NCBI GenBank assembly: GCA_017303935.1
Contig: JAFLBD010000003.1
Span: 310,001-374,000, forward strand
DNA length: 64,000 nucleotides
Direction of reading: 5' to 3'
Origin: Armatimonadota bacterium
Lineage (GTDB): Bacteria > Armatimonadota > Fimbriimonadia > Fimbriimonadales > Fimbriimonadaceae
Position numbers and translations under genes: made by a program. This document shows positions 52,367 to 62,460 of the stretch, in pieces (positions within the stretch are counted from its first letter, which is position 1; each line of letters opens with the position of its first letter). The notes under the pieces were generated by a model, which was not told where the DNA came from, ran no database searches, and worked only from the letters and a program-made list of their open reading frames with translations.

Positions 52367-53714
52367 GCACTTTCACCGTTTCAAACGCACGCTCGAGCTC
52401 AAGCGCTCTGCTTCCTTTGACAAGCACGAAGTCACCATCTCCGAGCGACTCGATGACTCTTCGAACTTCAGCTGCATCCGCAAGCTGTCTGACCTTCGCG
52501 GAGGCGAGGCCCAGTTGCACCGCTTCATCAGCCATCCAAGTCGCCTCATCGCCGATGGTGTAGAACATTTCTGGCTCGATTTCCGCAACTCGCGCCCCAA
52601 TTTCCCTGTGCTTTGCCTCAGAATGTTCGCCCAATTCCTTCATCGATCCCAAAATAACGGTCAATCGACCAAGCGATTTGGCTTCGCGCAGTGCGTCAAG
52701 CGCCATCAAAACGCTATCCGGGCTCGCATTATAGGTGTCCAAGAGAATCGTTACGCCGCGCTGGCGGATCACTTGCATCCGCATTGGAGGCTGTTCGAAA
52801 GAAGGTAGCAATTCACAGCCTGACTGAAGGCTCACTCCGCAGGAAATCCCAACCGTAAGTGCGGCGGCAGCATTCAGTGCTTGGTGCTTCCCGACTGTCG
52901 GCAATTCAAGTTCGATTCGATCACCCTCAAATCCGATGGCAATGGCCATGCGATCTAGGCTCAATGGAGTGTATTTCAAGATTCGAACATCCGCGCCTTC
53001 TGAAAATCCAAAGCTCATCGTTTGGCAATCGGCAGAAGCCTTCAATTGAGCGGCAAAGTCGTCATCGGCGCCGTAAATCGCCGTCCCAGAGGCGGGCAAT
53101 CTCCGAAAAAGCTCCGTTTTGGCCTTCAGAATTCCTTCGCGGCTCCCCACCATTTCCGCGTGCGCGTTTCCGATCAGCGTGATCAATCCAATATTGGGTT
53201 CAGAAATCGCCGCGAGCGCGTCAATCTGGCCAAATCCGCGCATGCCCATTTCGATCACCGCCGACTTGTGCTCCGGAGTGAGGCGCGTCCATGTTAGCGG
53301 AGACGTGTACTCAGAATTTTGATTTCCAGTGTTCTTGAGCACCGGTCCTAGGGCGCCCAACACGGCGGACGACATCTCCTTCGCAGTGGTTTTGCCGTTA
53401 CTGCCGGTGATTCCGACCACCGGACCATGAAATTCTTTTCGAATCGAATTCCCTAGCTTGCCAAGAGCGGCCACAACCTCCGGCACCAAGATGTGCGGAA
53501 ATGGGACGGCTCGGTCGACGAGAGCACACACTGCCCCGTGTTCAAACGCGCTTGCCACAAAGTTGTGCCCGTCCACCCGCTCGCCCTTGATCGCAATAAA
53601 GACGTTGCCTTGGACGGTGTCCCGATTGTCCAAAGAAAAACCGCTAAAGTTGGAGTTATCCCCAACCATAACCCCACCGCAGCGACTTGCCAGCTCAGAG
53701 AGTTGAAAAATCAA
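52359..53714 (-). CDS. murF: UDP-MurNAc-tripeptide-D-alanyl-D-alanine ligase
   Basis: 451 aa. ATP loop VGITGSNGKTTAKE (about 99-112), NIGLITLIGNAHAEM, and RGVTILLDTYNASPDSVLMAL identify MurF, which adds D-Ala-D-Ala to the tripeptide precursor. It starts with TTG in a TTGA overlap with murE. Confidence 0.96.
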   Translation of the reverse strand: MIFQLSELASRCGGVMVGDNSNFSGFSLDNRDTVQGNVFIAIKGERVDGHNFVASAFEHGAVCALVDRAVPFPHILVPEVVAALGKLGNSIRKEFHGPVVGITGSNGKTTAKEMSSAVLGALGPVLKNTGNQNSEYTSPLTWTRLTPEHKSAVIEMGMRGFGQIDALAAISEPNIGLITLIGNAHAEMVGSREGILKAKTELFRRLPASGTAIYGADDDFAAQLKASADCQTMSFGFSEGADVRILKYTPLSLDRMAIAIGFEGDRIELELPTVGKHQALNAAAALTVGISCGVSLQSGCELLPSFEQPPMRMQVIRQRGVTILLDTYNASPDSVLMALDALREAKSLGRLTVILGSMKELGEHSEAKHREIGARVAEIEPEMFYTIGDEATWMADEAVQLGLASAKVRQLADAAEVRRVIESLGDGDFVLVKGSRALELERAFETVKVHD

Positions 53715-55225
53715 GCCTTCCCCACTGCGCTTGAAAGCGCCCTCAGCGCTTCGATTCGGTCGTCGAACGGCAACTTCTCTCGGCCGACGATTTGATAGTC
53801 CTCGTGGCCTTTCCCGGCGATCACCACAAGGTCCCCGCGCTCTGCCATTTCGATCGCAGATTGAATTGCAGCTTGGCGATCAGTGATCACTTCAAAACTA
53901 CTGCCTTCGCGGGCTCCAGAAAGAAGATCGGCCATGATCTGCGCAGGATCTTCGGTGCGTGGGTTGTCGCTGGTAAATACAGTGTGATCAGCCAGCCTAG
54001 TCGATACCCCAGCCATTTTTGGTCGCTTGGTACGGTCTCGATCTCCGCCGCAACCAAAGACACAAATCATCTTGCCTGGGTTCAAATCTCGCCCTGACTC
54101 CAGTAGCTTCTCGAGCGCGTCATCGGTATGCGCATAGTCCACGATCACTCCGATTCCCTTGGTGTTCGTGATTGACTCGAATCTCCCTGGGACCGGCTTC
54201 GCCTCAGAGAGCGCCTTTGCCAATTCGCTTGGCGACCGGCCAATCGCTGCCATCGCCGCGAAGACTGCCAGGCAATTTTCGGCGTTGAATTTGCCACCGA
54301 CGCCAATCTTCGCCTCAAACTCCCCTTCCGGAATTTTCACACCCAACTCCAGAGAGTCAAATGCCAGAGATTTCAAAGTTCCACGAACAGTTCCCGCCTG
54401 AAATCCGTACGAGAGCACTAGAGGCGCAAACTCGCCGAGTTTCACCTTTTCCCAACGGGCGATCCACTCTTGCCCGACCGGATCATCAGCGTTTATGACC
54501 GCGACAAATGGCTGCTCGCTAGCCTCCGCAACCTCTTCAAAGAGCCTCAATTTAGCCGCCTTGTACGCTTCCATCGACCCGTGATAGTCGAGATGATCCT
54601 GCGAGAGATTTGTGAACAACCCGAGATCAAAACGAACGCCTTCGATCCGCTTTTGATCGAGTGAATGCGAACTTACTTCCATTACAAAATGGGTCACGCC
54701 TTTGCTTCGGGCTTCGTTCAGAGCCTCCCACAAATCGGTTGGAAACGGCGTCGTGTTGCCAATATCAGTCAGCTTGCCGCCGATTTTCAGCCCAAGCGTC
54801 CCCATGTACGCCGCGTCTGGGCCAAGCGCTTGCTGAAGGAGCCAGGCGACGGTGGTTTTGCCGTTTGTACCCGTCACTCCGATCACCCGCATGTCCAGCG
54901 TCGGGTCGGAGTAAAACTCGCGGCAAATGAGTCCAACTGAGGCGTAAAACTCGGGAACATCGGCAGAGAGCTGAACTGCGGCCATGCCGAGCTCCTTTGC
55001 CGTGTTGAATCCAGATTCCGTGAAAACCAGGGCCGATTTTGCTCCCTTCGAACGGGCCTCAGAGAGAAACTCGTGAGTATCCCGCGATAGTCCTGGCATG
55101 CATACAAACATCGCGCCAGGTTCAACTCGGCGCGAATCCGACACGATAGCAAACACGGAAGCGTCGCCGTCCACACGGACAGGCGACACTTCGCTAAGTT
55201 CCAACAACACCTTGAGATCTATCAT
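53711..55225 (-). CDS. murE: UDP-MurNAc-dipeptide ligase MurE
   Basis: 504 aa. GVTGTNGKTTVAWL (about 116-129), LFTNLSQDHLDYH, VDYAHTDDALEKLL and TSDNPRTEDP. The DNPR motif is the usual mark of meso-diaminopimelate-adding enzymes, so the third residue is predicted to be meso-DAP. The ATG overlaps the ftsI stop. Confidence 0.97.
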   Translation of the reverse strand: MIDLKVLLELSEVSPVRVDGDASVFAIVSDSRRVEPGAMFVCMPGLSRDTHEFLSEARSKGAKSALVFTESGFNTAKELGMAAVQLSADVPEFYASVGLICREFYSDPTLDMRVIGVTGTNGKTTVAWLLQQALGPDAAYMGTLGLKIGGKLTDIGNTTPFPTDLWEALNEARSKGVTHFVMEVSSHSLDQKRIEGVRFDLGLFTNLSQDHLDYHGSMEAYKAAKLRLFEEVAEASEQPFVAVINADDPVGQEWIARWEKVKLGEFAPLVLSYGFQAGTVRGTLKSLAFDSLELGVKIPEGEFEAKIGVGGKFNAENCLAVFAAMAAIGRSPSELAKALSEAKPVPGRFESITNTKGIGVIVDYAHTDDALEKLLESGRDLNPGKMICVFGCGGDRDRTKRPKMAGVSTRLADHTVFTSDNPRTEDPAQIMADLLSGAREGSSFEVITDRQAAIQSAIEMAERGDLVVIAGKGHEDYQIVGREKLPFDDRIEALRALSSAVGKA

Positions 55226-56904
55226 TCTGTTTTTGGCAAATTGAATCTAGAAATGAGCGATTCGGCGACGCTCTTAAACACTGGACCAGCGACCGTTCCG
55301 CCGTAATACTGCCCATCGGATGGATTGTCGATCATCACCAAGACCACCGCTTTTGGGTTTTGGGCCGGAACGAACCCCACAAAATTTGAGACATATTCCT
55401 TGTGCCCTTCCCGCGTTCGACCGTTCAGCTTCTCGGCTGTACCGGTTTTTCCGCCGATGGCATATCCAGGGATTCGCAATTTATGTGCTGTTCCGTGCTC
55501 ATTTTCGAACACCGATCGCATCATTGTGAGCACTTCATCACAAGTCTCGGACTTAAACAGCCGGCGCCCCGCAGAAATCGGCACCTTTTTGCTGCCAATT
55601 TTCTTGATCAGCCGCGGTTCTGGACACACACCGTTATTACCAAGCGACGCAAACGCGGCACAAAGCCCAATTGGAGTGACGTTTAACGCCTGACCAAAGC
55701 CCATGTTGGCGAGCTGAATCAGCTTTCCGCCGTCATTTTCGTTGTATCTGCCAGGAATTTCACCCGGCAACCCGATGCTTGTGCGAGTAAACAGCCCAGC
55801 ATTCTCCATAAAGCCGATGAACTGATCTCGCCCGATCTGCCTTGCCCAAGTGGCAGCACTGACATTACAACTTTCGGCGATTGCCATCTCAGCATCAATC
55901 GCGCCGTGACCGCCGTGCGCACAAGAAACCCGGTTCACTCGGCCGACCGCGATTGAGCCACCGCAATGAATTACCGTGTGCGGGTTAACGCTGCCGGAAT
56001 CGATTCCTTCTGCCAGTGTCAGGATCTTGAATGTCGAACCTGGCTCAAACCGAGCCATGACGGCAGGATTGAATCCGTTCTCTGACTGAGAAACGCCGTT
56101 ATTCACCCAGCTGGCCATCGCTAAGATGTCGCCGGTCCGCGGATCGATCACGACCACGACACCTTGGTCGGCCTTATGCTGCTCTACCGCACGCTTGAGC
56201 GCTGACGTCGCAGCGACTTGCAACCCACTGTCGATCGTCAGGACGAGGTCTTGACCGTGCACAGCCTTAATGTCGCTGGACGTCATGCGCATCGGCAAAA
56301 ACGCGCCGTAGCGATCCACCAAGCCTTCGCGCTTTCCGTCCTTTCCGGAAAGCATGCCGTTTTGGCTCGATTCGAGCCCAGTCGCGGGCTTCCCTTCAAC
56401 TAGCTGACCAATCAGGGCATCGGCAACATCCGAGAACGGGTATTCGCGAGTCGGCACCCGCCGAAGCGAGAGACCATCCGCGCGCCAATCCACCTTGATT
56501 TGCTGGATCTTCCGCTCGCGCTCTTGATTGATCTTTTGGCTCCAGGTCTTACTCTTGCCACCACTTCTTGCTGAGAGTTCGAGTTCGATTGCCGGCAGAC
56601 CGCTCGCTTCGCTGAGCGCCATAAAGAAGGAATCCGACTTTGGCACCTTGTCGTAGCTGATCGAGAGCTCAAATGTATCGTTGCTCTGCGCCAAAACCTT
56701 GTCGTCAGCGCTGAAAATTGCCCCTCGCCGCGCCGTATCTGTCCGCGAAACGATGTAGTTGTTGCCTTTCCTCGCGGTCTCGAGAGTCTTACCCGCCGCA
56801 AAAATTTGTACGTAAGTTTGCGACAAGGCGGCACAAGCCATCATAGCCACCAAGAAGGTGCCTAGCGTTCGATTTCGACGTCGTTCAGCGGAGGTCTTCG
56901 CCAT
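55222..56904 (-). CDS. ftsI: Septal penicillin-binding protein FtsI/PBP2 type
   Basis: 560 aa. An N-terminal membrane anchor (about 13-35), a dimerisation region (RRGAIFSADDKVLAQS) and a transpeptidase domain with active-site S290 (STFK), SCN (345-347) and KTG (486-488). It crosslinks septal peptidoglycan. There is no C-terminal PASTA domain. It overlaps the ftsL-like gene by 20 nt. Confidence 0.96.
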   Translation of the reverse strand: MAKTSAERRRNRTLGTFLVAMMACAALSQTYVQIFAAGKTLETARKGNNYIVSRTDTARRGAIFSADDKVLAQSNDTFELSISYDKVPKSDSFFMALSEASGLPAIELELSARSGGKSKTWSQKINQERERKIQQIKVDWRADGLSLRRVPTREYPFSDVADALIGQLVEGKPATGLESSQNGMLSGKDGKREGLVDRYGAFLPMRMTSSDIKAVHGQDLVLTIDSGLQVAATSALKRAVEQHKADQGVVVVIDPRTGDILAMASWVNNGVSQSENGFNPAVMARFEPGSTFKILTLAEGIDSGSVNPHTVIHCGGSIAVGRVNRVSCAHGGHGAIDAEMAIAESCNVSAATWARQIGRDQFIGFMENAGLFTRTSIGLPGEIPGRYNENDGGKLIQLANMGFGQALNVTPIGLCAAFASLGNNGVCPEPRLIKKIGSKKVPISAGRRLFKSETCDEVLTMMRSVFENEHGTAHKLRIPGYAIGGKTGTAEKLNGRTREGHKEYVSNFVGFVPAQNPKAVVLVMIDNPSDGQYYGGTVAGPVFKSVAESLISRFNLPKTE

Positions 56905-57412
56905 GATTTGACTCTACAGAGACGATTGTTTCTGGGGCAATCGCTTCAACTTTAGGCTCAGATGCGAGAACTGGCTCGGCGCGATGATTACTCGCCACGA
57001 GAGTGGGAGAGGTCGATGGCCCAAAGTCCGGCGCCGGGGTCATTTCGACACCGCTGAGCACCATCTGATTTGCCGTAGCGTATCGATCCACGGACTTCAT
57101 ACTGGTGAGGAAGTCTAGGCTTCTTCGAATCTGCGCAGCGTCCGAACGAGCTTGAATCGCGCGTTCTTGGCTTCGAATTCTCTCGCGGCGAGTCTTTTCA
57201 AGCATCGCGTTACCAGCGATCGAGCTCAAAAAGAAGCTGACCAAGAGCGTGGCAGAAAAGATCGCCATGGCAGACCCGAGCGTCAACGATTTCTTCCGAG
57301 CGCGGGACCGAGTCACAGGCACGCATTGGCGTGACTGACTTGGCCGCGAATGTCGGCGTTGGGTACGAGTCGTTGTTCGATTGACTCTACGATGCTGAAG
57401 GGCTGCGCTCAT
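56885..57412 (-). CDS. ftsL: FtsL-like single-pass division protein
   Basis: 175 aa from ATG at 57412, with GGAAGAG seven nt upstream. An Arg-rich cytoplasmic tail (about 1-45), one membrane helix (about 47-66, AMAIFSATLLVSFFLSSIAG), a short coiled coil (about 68-105) and a Pro/Ser/Val tail. FtsL sequences diverge strongly, so the call rests on topology and on the position between rsmH and ftsI. It overlaps rsmH by 26 nt. Confidence 0.75.
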   Translation of the reverse strand: MSAALQHRRVNRTTTRTQRRHSRPSQSRQCVPVTRSRARKKSLTLGSAMAIFSATLLVSFFLSSIAGNAMLEKTRRERIRSQERAIQARSDAAQIRRSLDFLTSMKSVDRYATANQMVLSGVEMTPAPDFGPSTSPTLVASNHRAEPVLASEPKVEAIAPETIVSVESNHGEDLR

Positions 57413-58370
57413 TGTTTTTCTCTTCCTTAATGCGCCGAATCGCACGCAATTTCGCGCTGCGGCTTCGGCGGTTTCGCCCGATCTCCTCCTGAGTCGGGGT
57501 CCATGGCTTACGATTCAAATCTTCAAAATTGCCGTCGGCGACGAGCGCTCGAAACGCCCGCTTAACGGCGCGATCTTCGAGAGAGTGGTAAGTCAACACC
57601 ACGATCCGCCCGCCTTGTCGCAGGCACCCGCAAATCTCGACGATCGCTTCTTCGAGGTTGTCAAGTTCGCCCGAAACTTCAATTCGGATCCCCTGAAAAC
57701 TCCTCGTTGCAGGATGAATTCTCTTATCCCTCTTCGCCGGTGGGACGGCTGCGAAGATGCAATCCACCAGATCGCTCGTGGTTTCGAGTGGGCGCAATTT
57801 TCGTCGATCCACAATCACCCGCGCGATCTGACGACTCCAGCGCTCTTCGCCATATTCCCGGAGCACTTTTTCGATTGCGTCTTCTGCCGCAGTATTCAAA
57901 AAGTCCGCCGCAGTCCGCTCTCGAGAGCGATCCAGTCGCATATCCAACGGCCCATCTTCTAAAAACGACATCCCGCGACTTCGATCATCGATCTGCTGGC
58001 TGTTCAACCCCAGGTCGAGCAAGATGGCGTCAACAAATCCATCGAATCCAGCAGGAGCCTGCCCCGCAATAATCTTGAATCCGCCTTCATCTTCGCCTCC
58101 TGCCAAAAACCTCAACGCTTCCGGGATGAATCGGTAGTCCGCATTGACCAAAACCACCGATGATTTAGGCAAAATCTCTGCCGCCTGATCCATCGTCTCG
58201 CGATCCCAATCGAACCCGATCAATGTGCCACCAGGCAAAACGCGATCAAGCATCTCCTTCGCATGCCCGGCAAATCCAAGCGTGCCATCCAATGCGACTT
58301 CACCGGGAGCGAGCGAAAGCTGCTGCAGCACCTCGGTCAACATCACTGGATCGTGCTTCAAGGCGGTCAT
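57387..58370 (-). CDS. rsmH: 16S rRNA (cytosine-1402-N4)-methyltransferase
   Basis: 327 aa. HDPVMLTEVLQQL, DGTLGFAGHAKEML, GFDWDRETM, ILLDLGLNSQQIDDRSRGMSF and TRSFQGIRIEVSGELDNLEEAI are the RsmH (MraW) signatures. It methylates C1402 of 16S rRNA. The ATG overlaps the mraZ stop. Confidence 0.96.
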   Translation of the reverse strand: MTALKHDPVMLTEVLQQLSLAPGEVALDGTLGFAGHAKEMLDRVLPGGTLIGFDWDRETMDQAAEILPKSSVVLVNADYRFIPEALRFLAGGEDEGGFKIIAGQAPAGFDGFVDAILLDLGLNSQQIDDRSRGMSFLEDGPLDMRLDRSRERTAADFLNTAAEDAIEKVLREYGEERWSRQIARVIVDRRKLRPLETTSDLVDCIFAAVPPAKRDKRIHPATRSFQGIRIEVSGELDNLEEAIVEICGCLRQGGRIVVLTYHSLEDRAVKRAFRALVADGNFEDLNRKPWTPTQEEIGRNRRSRSAKLRAIRRIKEEKNNERSPSAS

Positions 58371-58855
58371 GGCTGCACCCGCCCCGTCATCATCACGTGC
58401 GACTTGAGAATCTGGTCCCTTCGAGCAAAGCCATACCCATCGATATCGCTTTCGTACTTTTCGTGCTCCTCAAGCGCCCAAATCTCCATCCGGTCGCCCA
58501 ATCCAATGATCTTAACTTTTGAATTGAGCTTAGCGAGAGCTCGTAATGACTTGGGCACGACCATTCGCCCCTGAGGATCAAACTTGATCTCGTCTTCGGC
58601 TGTGCCAAGGATCAATCGCGCGAACTGCTCGCGACCGACATTGATTGCGGAATGCTCAAAAATCTCCCGAACGGTGTCGTACCAAGCGCTTGCCGTGTAA
58701 ACGGTCAAGCACCCTACAGTCCCCAGCGCCATCACAAAACCTTCCCCCAGTCGGTCTCGTTTTTTCTTCGAAACCAAGACGCGACCCTTATCGTCGATGG
58801 TTGCTTCTTCAGAACCAATCAACAAGTTTTCAGGTCGAGGGATGAACTTTTCCAA
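58367..58855 (-). CDS. mraZ: Transcriptional regulator MraZ
   Basis: 162 aa with two AbrB-like SpoVT domains: IDDKGRVLVSKKKRDRLGEGFVMALG and FDPQGRMVVPKSLRALAKL. MraZ binds direct repeats over the division operon promoter and regulates it. The TTG start has a weak ribosome site. The C-terminal tail is longer than in E. coli. Confidence 0.95.
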   Translation of the reverse strand: MEKFIPRPENLLIGSEEATIDDKGRVLVSKKKRDRLGEGFVMALGTVGCLTVYTASAWYDTVREIFEHSAINVGREQFARLILGTAEDEIKFDPQGRMVVPKSLRALAKLNSKVKIIGLGDRMEIWALEEHEKYESDIDGYGFARRDQILKSHVMMTGRVQP

Positions 58856-58984
58856 GGCACTTAATCCATACTTGGGTTTGCGGGTGTTTTATAGAAAGTC
58901 AAGGCCGGCGCCACATCCTGTGTTGCCAGCCCTGGATTCTGCAGGACCCCCGCCCTGGGATGGATGATCTCCGAAATCTTCCGT

Positions 58985-59030
58985 GGGATTTCAAACCATC
59001 TGATAGGGATTATATTGGGAAAATCCTGGG
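58985..59030 (-). promoter_or_regulatory. Promoter and MraZ-like repeat array of the division operon
   Basis: On the minus strand TATAAT lies at 59014-59009, with no good -35. On the plus strand GGG recurs at 59006, 59017 and 59028, exactly 11 bp apart, with another at 58985 (21 bp away). E. coli MraZ sites are TGGG repeats 10 bp apart. The repeats overlap the -10, which fits autoregulation, but their orientation is opposite to mraZ. The 346-nt gap 58856-59201 holds no gene. Confidence 0.5.
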
Positions 59031-59146
59031 AAGAAACGCCATTTTTGAGAAAATTTGGACTTTTTTTGCAGTTTAAGACAACTGTATATCTGCTAGCAAA
59101 TTGTGTTAGTCACTGTATGTCTACATAAATGAGCAAAGCAACAAAA

Positions 59147-59178
59147 TATGGCCCGATTTCAACTGAAATCGGGCCATA
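59147..59178 (-). terminator. Terminator after the GAF histidine kinase gene
   Basis: A 15-bp perfect inverted repeat (TATGGCCCGATTTCA at 59147-59161 and its complement at 59164-59178), followed on the minus strand by TTTTG. It lies 23 nt past the kinase stop. Confidence 0.85.
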
Positions 59179-59201
59179 CAAATTTCAATTGTTTGCGAAG
59201 A

Positions 59202-60461
59202 CTAACTCTGTTTATGGGGCAAGCAAACCCGAAAAGTTGTACCAACTCCCGATTCGCTATCGATTGAGACTTCTCCACCGTGTGCATGGGTGAGTTCCAA
59301 AACGATTTTGGTACCCCAGCCGGATCCGCTGGATTTTGCCCAGACGCTCCGCGCCGATCCACGCAAAATTTTGTCCGCGGTTTCCCGAGTCATTCCTGGC
59401 CCGGTGTCCACGACTTCTATATAGTGTTTCTTGTCAAACCGGTACCGAACGAGCACGCTCTCGACATCATCCACGTCATCGTGCCGAGTTTCAGCGACAG
59501 CCTTGATAGCGTTCGACACCAGGTTCTGCACAATGCGAAACACGAACATGCTGTCGTGCATGGTCGCCGGAGCATCGTAATTGATGTCGTAGTTGACTTC
59601 TATGCCGTTCTTGCGACCCTCAGATTCGAGGAATGAAGCAGCGTTTTCCACCACCGCGCCAAGCTTGGCGAGCTTCATCTCTGGTGCAAGCTCCTTGCCC
59701 GCGCTCAGGTCGCTCATCAAAGTGGCATACCGCTTGATTCGGTCGATACTGTCGTTGAGTTCGCCAACGATCTCGTGAATGCTCTCTAGGTAGCCCATCG
59801 ATTCAGCGTCCGAACCAGCTTCCTTGCCATGTTCCACGGCCATCTTGACGGTCTCGGAGCTGAAGGTCAGGTTTGCTTCCAGGGCAAACGCCATATTCTT
59901 GATATCGTGTGCGACACGGCCCATTCCCAATAGCTGAGAGGCACGAGTTTGTTCTTCCAGCAATTGCCAGTTCAAGTAGGCGAGCGTTGAAACCGAGCTG
60001 ATCGTTTCCAGGACGGTTTGGTCATCATCGTTGAAAACTCCCTCGCGTTTGTTGATCAACTGGACGATGCCGATCGGCTCCGTGTCGTCCAACATCAGCG
60101 GGACGGTGATCATGTTGTGGACATCGACACCGGTCTTTTTGGTGATGCTTGGATCGATTTCTGGTTCAAGAACGCTCACTTCAGTTGTGCGGTTCTGAAA
60201 CACGCGTCCTGCAGCACCAAAATCGTCCGGGATGTCACTGAATTTGAGGACCGCTGCGCTGGATTCCGGCAACACATGGCGGAATTCAAGGGTGCACTTA
60301 TCTTTATTGTGCAGATAGATCGTGCCGCCTTCGGCGCCAACCGCTTCCACGCAAATTGAGAGAACTTCCGGCAGGACGTCATCCAGCCGCCGGCTGCTTG
60401 CCAGCTTCCGGGTCGCCAAGTGTATGGCATCAAGTAAGGCGGTCTGAATCGTGGAGTTCAC
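59202..60461 (-). CDS. GAF-domain sensor histidine kinase
   Basis: 419 aa, soluble. A GAF domain (about 10-165) is followed by a phosphoacceptor helix with H185 (GRVAHDIKNM) and a HATPase_c domain with N box IVQNLVSNAIKAV, G1 VVDTGPGM and G2 GSGWGTKIVLELTHAHGG. No response regulator is adjacent. GTG start, 28 nt after pstB, so it is probably co-transcribed with it and may sense phosphate or redox state; the signal is unknown. Confidence 0.92.
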   Translation of the reverse strand: MNSTIQTALLDAIHLATRKLASSRRLDDVLPEVLSICVEAVGAEGGTIYLHNKDKCTLEFRHVLPESSAAVLKFSDIPDDFGAAGRVFQNRTTEVSVLEPEIDPSITKKTGVDVHNMITVPLMLDDTEPIGIVQLINKREGVFNDDDQTVLETISSVSTLAYLNWQLLEEQTRASQLLGMGRVAHDIKNMAFALEANLTFSSETVKMAVEHGKEAGSDAESMGYLESIHEIVGELNDSIDRIKRYATLMSDLSAGKELAPEMKLAKLGAVVENAASFLESEGRKNGIEVNYDINYDAPATMHDSMFVFRIVQNLVSNAIKAVAETRHDDVDDVESVLVRYRFDKKHYIEVVDTGPGMTRETADKILRGSARSVWAKSSGSGWGTKIVLELTHAHGGEVSIDSESGVGTTFRVCLPHKQS

Positions 60462-60489
60462 AACTGCAGTATTTTACCGGTGATCTGGA

Positions 60490-61317
60490 TCAACCGAAGC
60501 GGCCGCTGATGTAATCGTCAGTTTGCTTTTCTTTCGGATTCGTAAACAGGTCGTAGGTCTTGTTGAATTCGATCAGCCGCCCCATCAAGAAGAACGCGGT
60601 GTAATCGCTCGCGCGCTGAGCTTGCTGCATGTTGTGCGTGACGATGACGATCGTGTAGCGCTGCTTCAACTCCGCGATCAGTTCTTCGATTTTCGCAGTG
60701 GCGATCGGGTCCAATGCAGAGCACGGTTCGTCCATCAAAATGATCTCTGGATCAACCGCCAACGTCCGGGCGATGCAAAGTCGCTGCTGTTGTCCTCCAG
60801 AGAGCGCGGTTCCACTTTGCTTCAGTTTGTCTTTGACCTCGTTCCAGAGTGCGGACTTGGTAAGGCACTCCTCGACGATCACGTCTAAGTCGGCCTTCTT
60901 TTTGATTCCGTGGATTCTCGGGCCGTATGCGACGTTGTCATAGATCGACATCGGGAACGGATTTGGCTTCTGGAAGACCATTCCAACGCGCTTGCGCAGT
61001 GCCACAGGATCGACCCCAGAGCTGTAAATGTTCTCACCGTCCAAGCAGATCTCGCCGACAACCTTGGCACCCTCGATCAGGTCGTTCATCCGGTTCAGAC
61101 AGCGAAGAAAAGTCGATTTGCCGCAGCCCGATGGGCCGATGAACGCAGTGGATTTACCTTCAAAGACGTCGATGCCCACGCCGTACAGCGCTTGAAAGCT
61201 GCCGTAAAACATGTCAATCCCGCGCGCGGTGATCTTTGCGTGCGTCTTTTCGGTTGGAATTTCAGTTTCCATCATTGCTGCAACGGCATGCATCTGCTCT
61301 AATTCAAGCTCGGGCAT
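60490..61317 (-). CDS. pstB: Phosphate ABC transporter ATP-binding protein
   Basis: 275 aa. Walker [11 protein letters not shown], PstB-type [42 protein letters not shown], signature LSGGQQQR, and Walker [14 protein letters not shown]. It powers phosphate import with PstA/PstC, whose genes are not in the window. The N-terminus has a ~25-residue Glu/Met-rich extension. It starts one nt after the aroC stop. Confidence 0.95.
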   Translation of the reverse strand: MPELELEQMHAVAAMMETEIPTEKTHAKITARGIDMFYGSFQALYGVGIDVFEGKSTAFIGPSGCGKSTFLRCLNRMNDLIEGAKVVGEICLDGENIYSSGVDPVALRKRVGMVFQKPNPFPMSIYDNVAYGPRIHGIKKKADLDVIVEECLTKSALWNEVKDKLKQSGTALSGGQQQRLCIARTLAVDPEIILMDEPCSALDPIATAKIEELIAELKQRYTIVIVTHNMQQAQRASDYTAFFLMGRLIEFNKTYDLFTNPKEKQTDDYISGRFG

Positions 61318-61318
61318 A

Positions 61319-62410
61319 TTAACGCTCTGTTAAGGCTCGATGCCGGAGCGCATGGTCCACCAGAACCAGCGCCATCATCGCTTCAACCATTGGCACTGCT
61401 CTTGGCAACACGCAAGCATCATGCCTTCCTCTGCCTTTAATCACGGTGTCTTCTCGGCCGGGCCGCGAAACGGTGTCCTGCTCATGCAAAATCGTCGCTG
61501 TCGGCTTGAACGCGGCTCGAATCAAGATTGGCATCCCGTTGCTGATACCACCTTGGATTCCGCCACTGTGATTTGATGTTGTGTATACCCGCTTGTGGGG
61601 GTCCGAGCGAAACGGGTCATTGTGCTGGCTTCCGGTCATATTAGTGCCGGCAAAACCACTTCCGGACTCAAATCCCTTGCATGCCGGGAGGCTAAGCATG
61701 GCTTTAGCCAGATCAGCTTCGAGCTTATCAAATACAGGTTCACCCCATCCAGCCGGTACATTTCGAGCGACTGCCTGCACCACGCCTCCGACGCTATCTC
61801 CGAGCTTTCGAACGGCCTCGATTTTTTCAATCATTCTCGCCGCGACTTCAGGATCCGGGCAACGAACGGGTGTGCTTTCAACCTGCTTTAGAGTGACGGT
61901 CTCGGGGTCAACGTCGGCAATGATATCGTGAACTTTCTGCACCCAAGCCAGAACTTCGACGCCGAATTTCTCACTCAAAATCTGCTTGGCGACCGCCCCA
62001 GCTGCCACGCGCCCGATAGTCTCGCGGGCGCTCGCTCGCCCTCCACCCGATTCTGATGTCAGCCCGTACTTCTCTTCATAGGTGTAGTCCGCATGGCTGG
62101 GGCGGTAGGCAGATTCGGTTTCCGAGTAATCCTTAGGCCGTGCATCAGTGTTTCGCACCATCAAAGCGATCGGTGTCCCGAGCGTGACCCCATCTTGATT
62201 CAGTCCGCTGAGCACTTCGACCTGATCCAATTCGTTCCGCTGTGAGACGATTGAGCTTTGGCCAGGTCGGCGGCGATCGAGTTCATTCTGAACCTGGTGC
62301 AAGTCTAACCGCATGCCAGGCAAGCAACCATCTATCACGACCCCGACCCCTGAACCATGACTTTCGCCAAAGGTCGAGATCGTGAACAGTTTTCCGAATG
62401 AACTTCCCAT
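61319..62410 (-). CDS. aroC: Chorismate synthase
   Basis: 363 aa. [66 protein letters not shown] and [18 protein letters not shown] are chorismate synthase signatures. It makes chorismate from EPSP with reduced FMN as the last shikimate step. It lies between htpX and pstB on one strand, 50 nt after htpX. Confidence 0.97.
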   Translation of the reverse strand: MGSSFGKLFTISTFGESHGSGVGVVIDGCLPGMRLDLHQVQNELDRRRPGQSSIVSQRNELDQVEVLSGLNQDGVTLGTPIALMVRNTDARPKDYSETESAYRPSHADYTYEEKYGLTSESGGGRASARETIGRVAAGAVAKQILSEKFGVEVLAWVQKVHDIIADVDPETVTLKQVESTPVRCPDPEVAARMIEKIEAVRKLGDSVGGVVQAVARNVPAGWGEPVFDKLEADLAKAMLSLPACKGFESGSGFAGTNMTGSQHNDPFRSDPHKRVYTTSNHSGGIQGGISNGMPILIRAAFKPTATILHEQDTVSRPGREDTVIKGRGRHDACVLPRAVPMVEAMMALVLVDHALRHRALTER

Positions 62411-62460
62411 CGCTTACCTCCCCATTTTCCCCAAAAGCGGTGGAGGTTTGCGGGCGAAGT

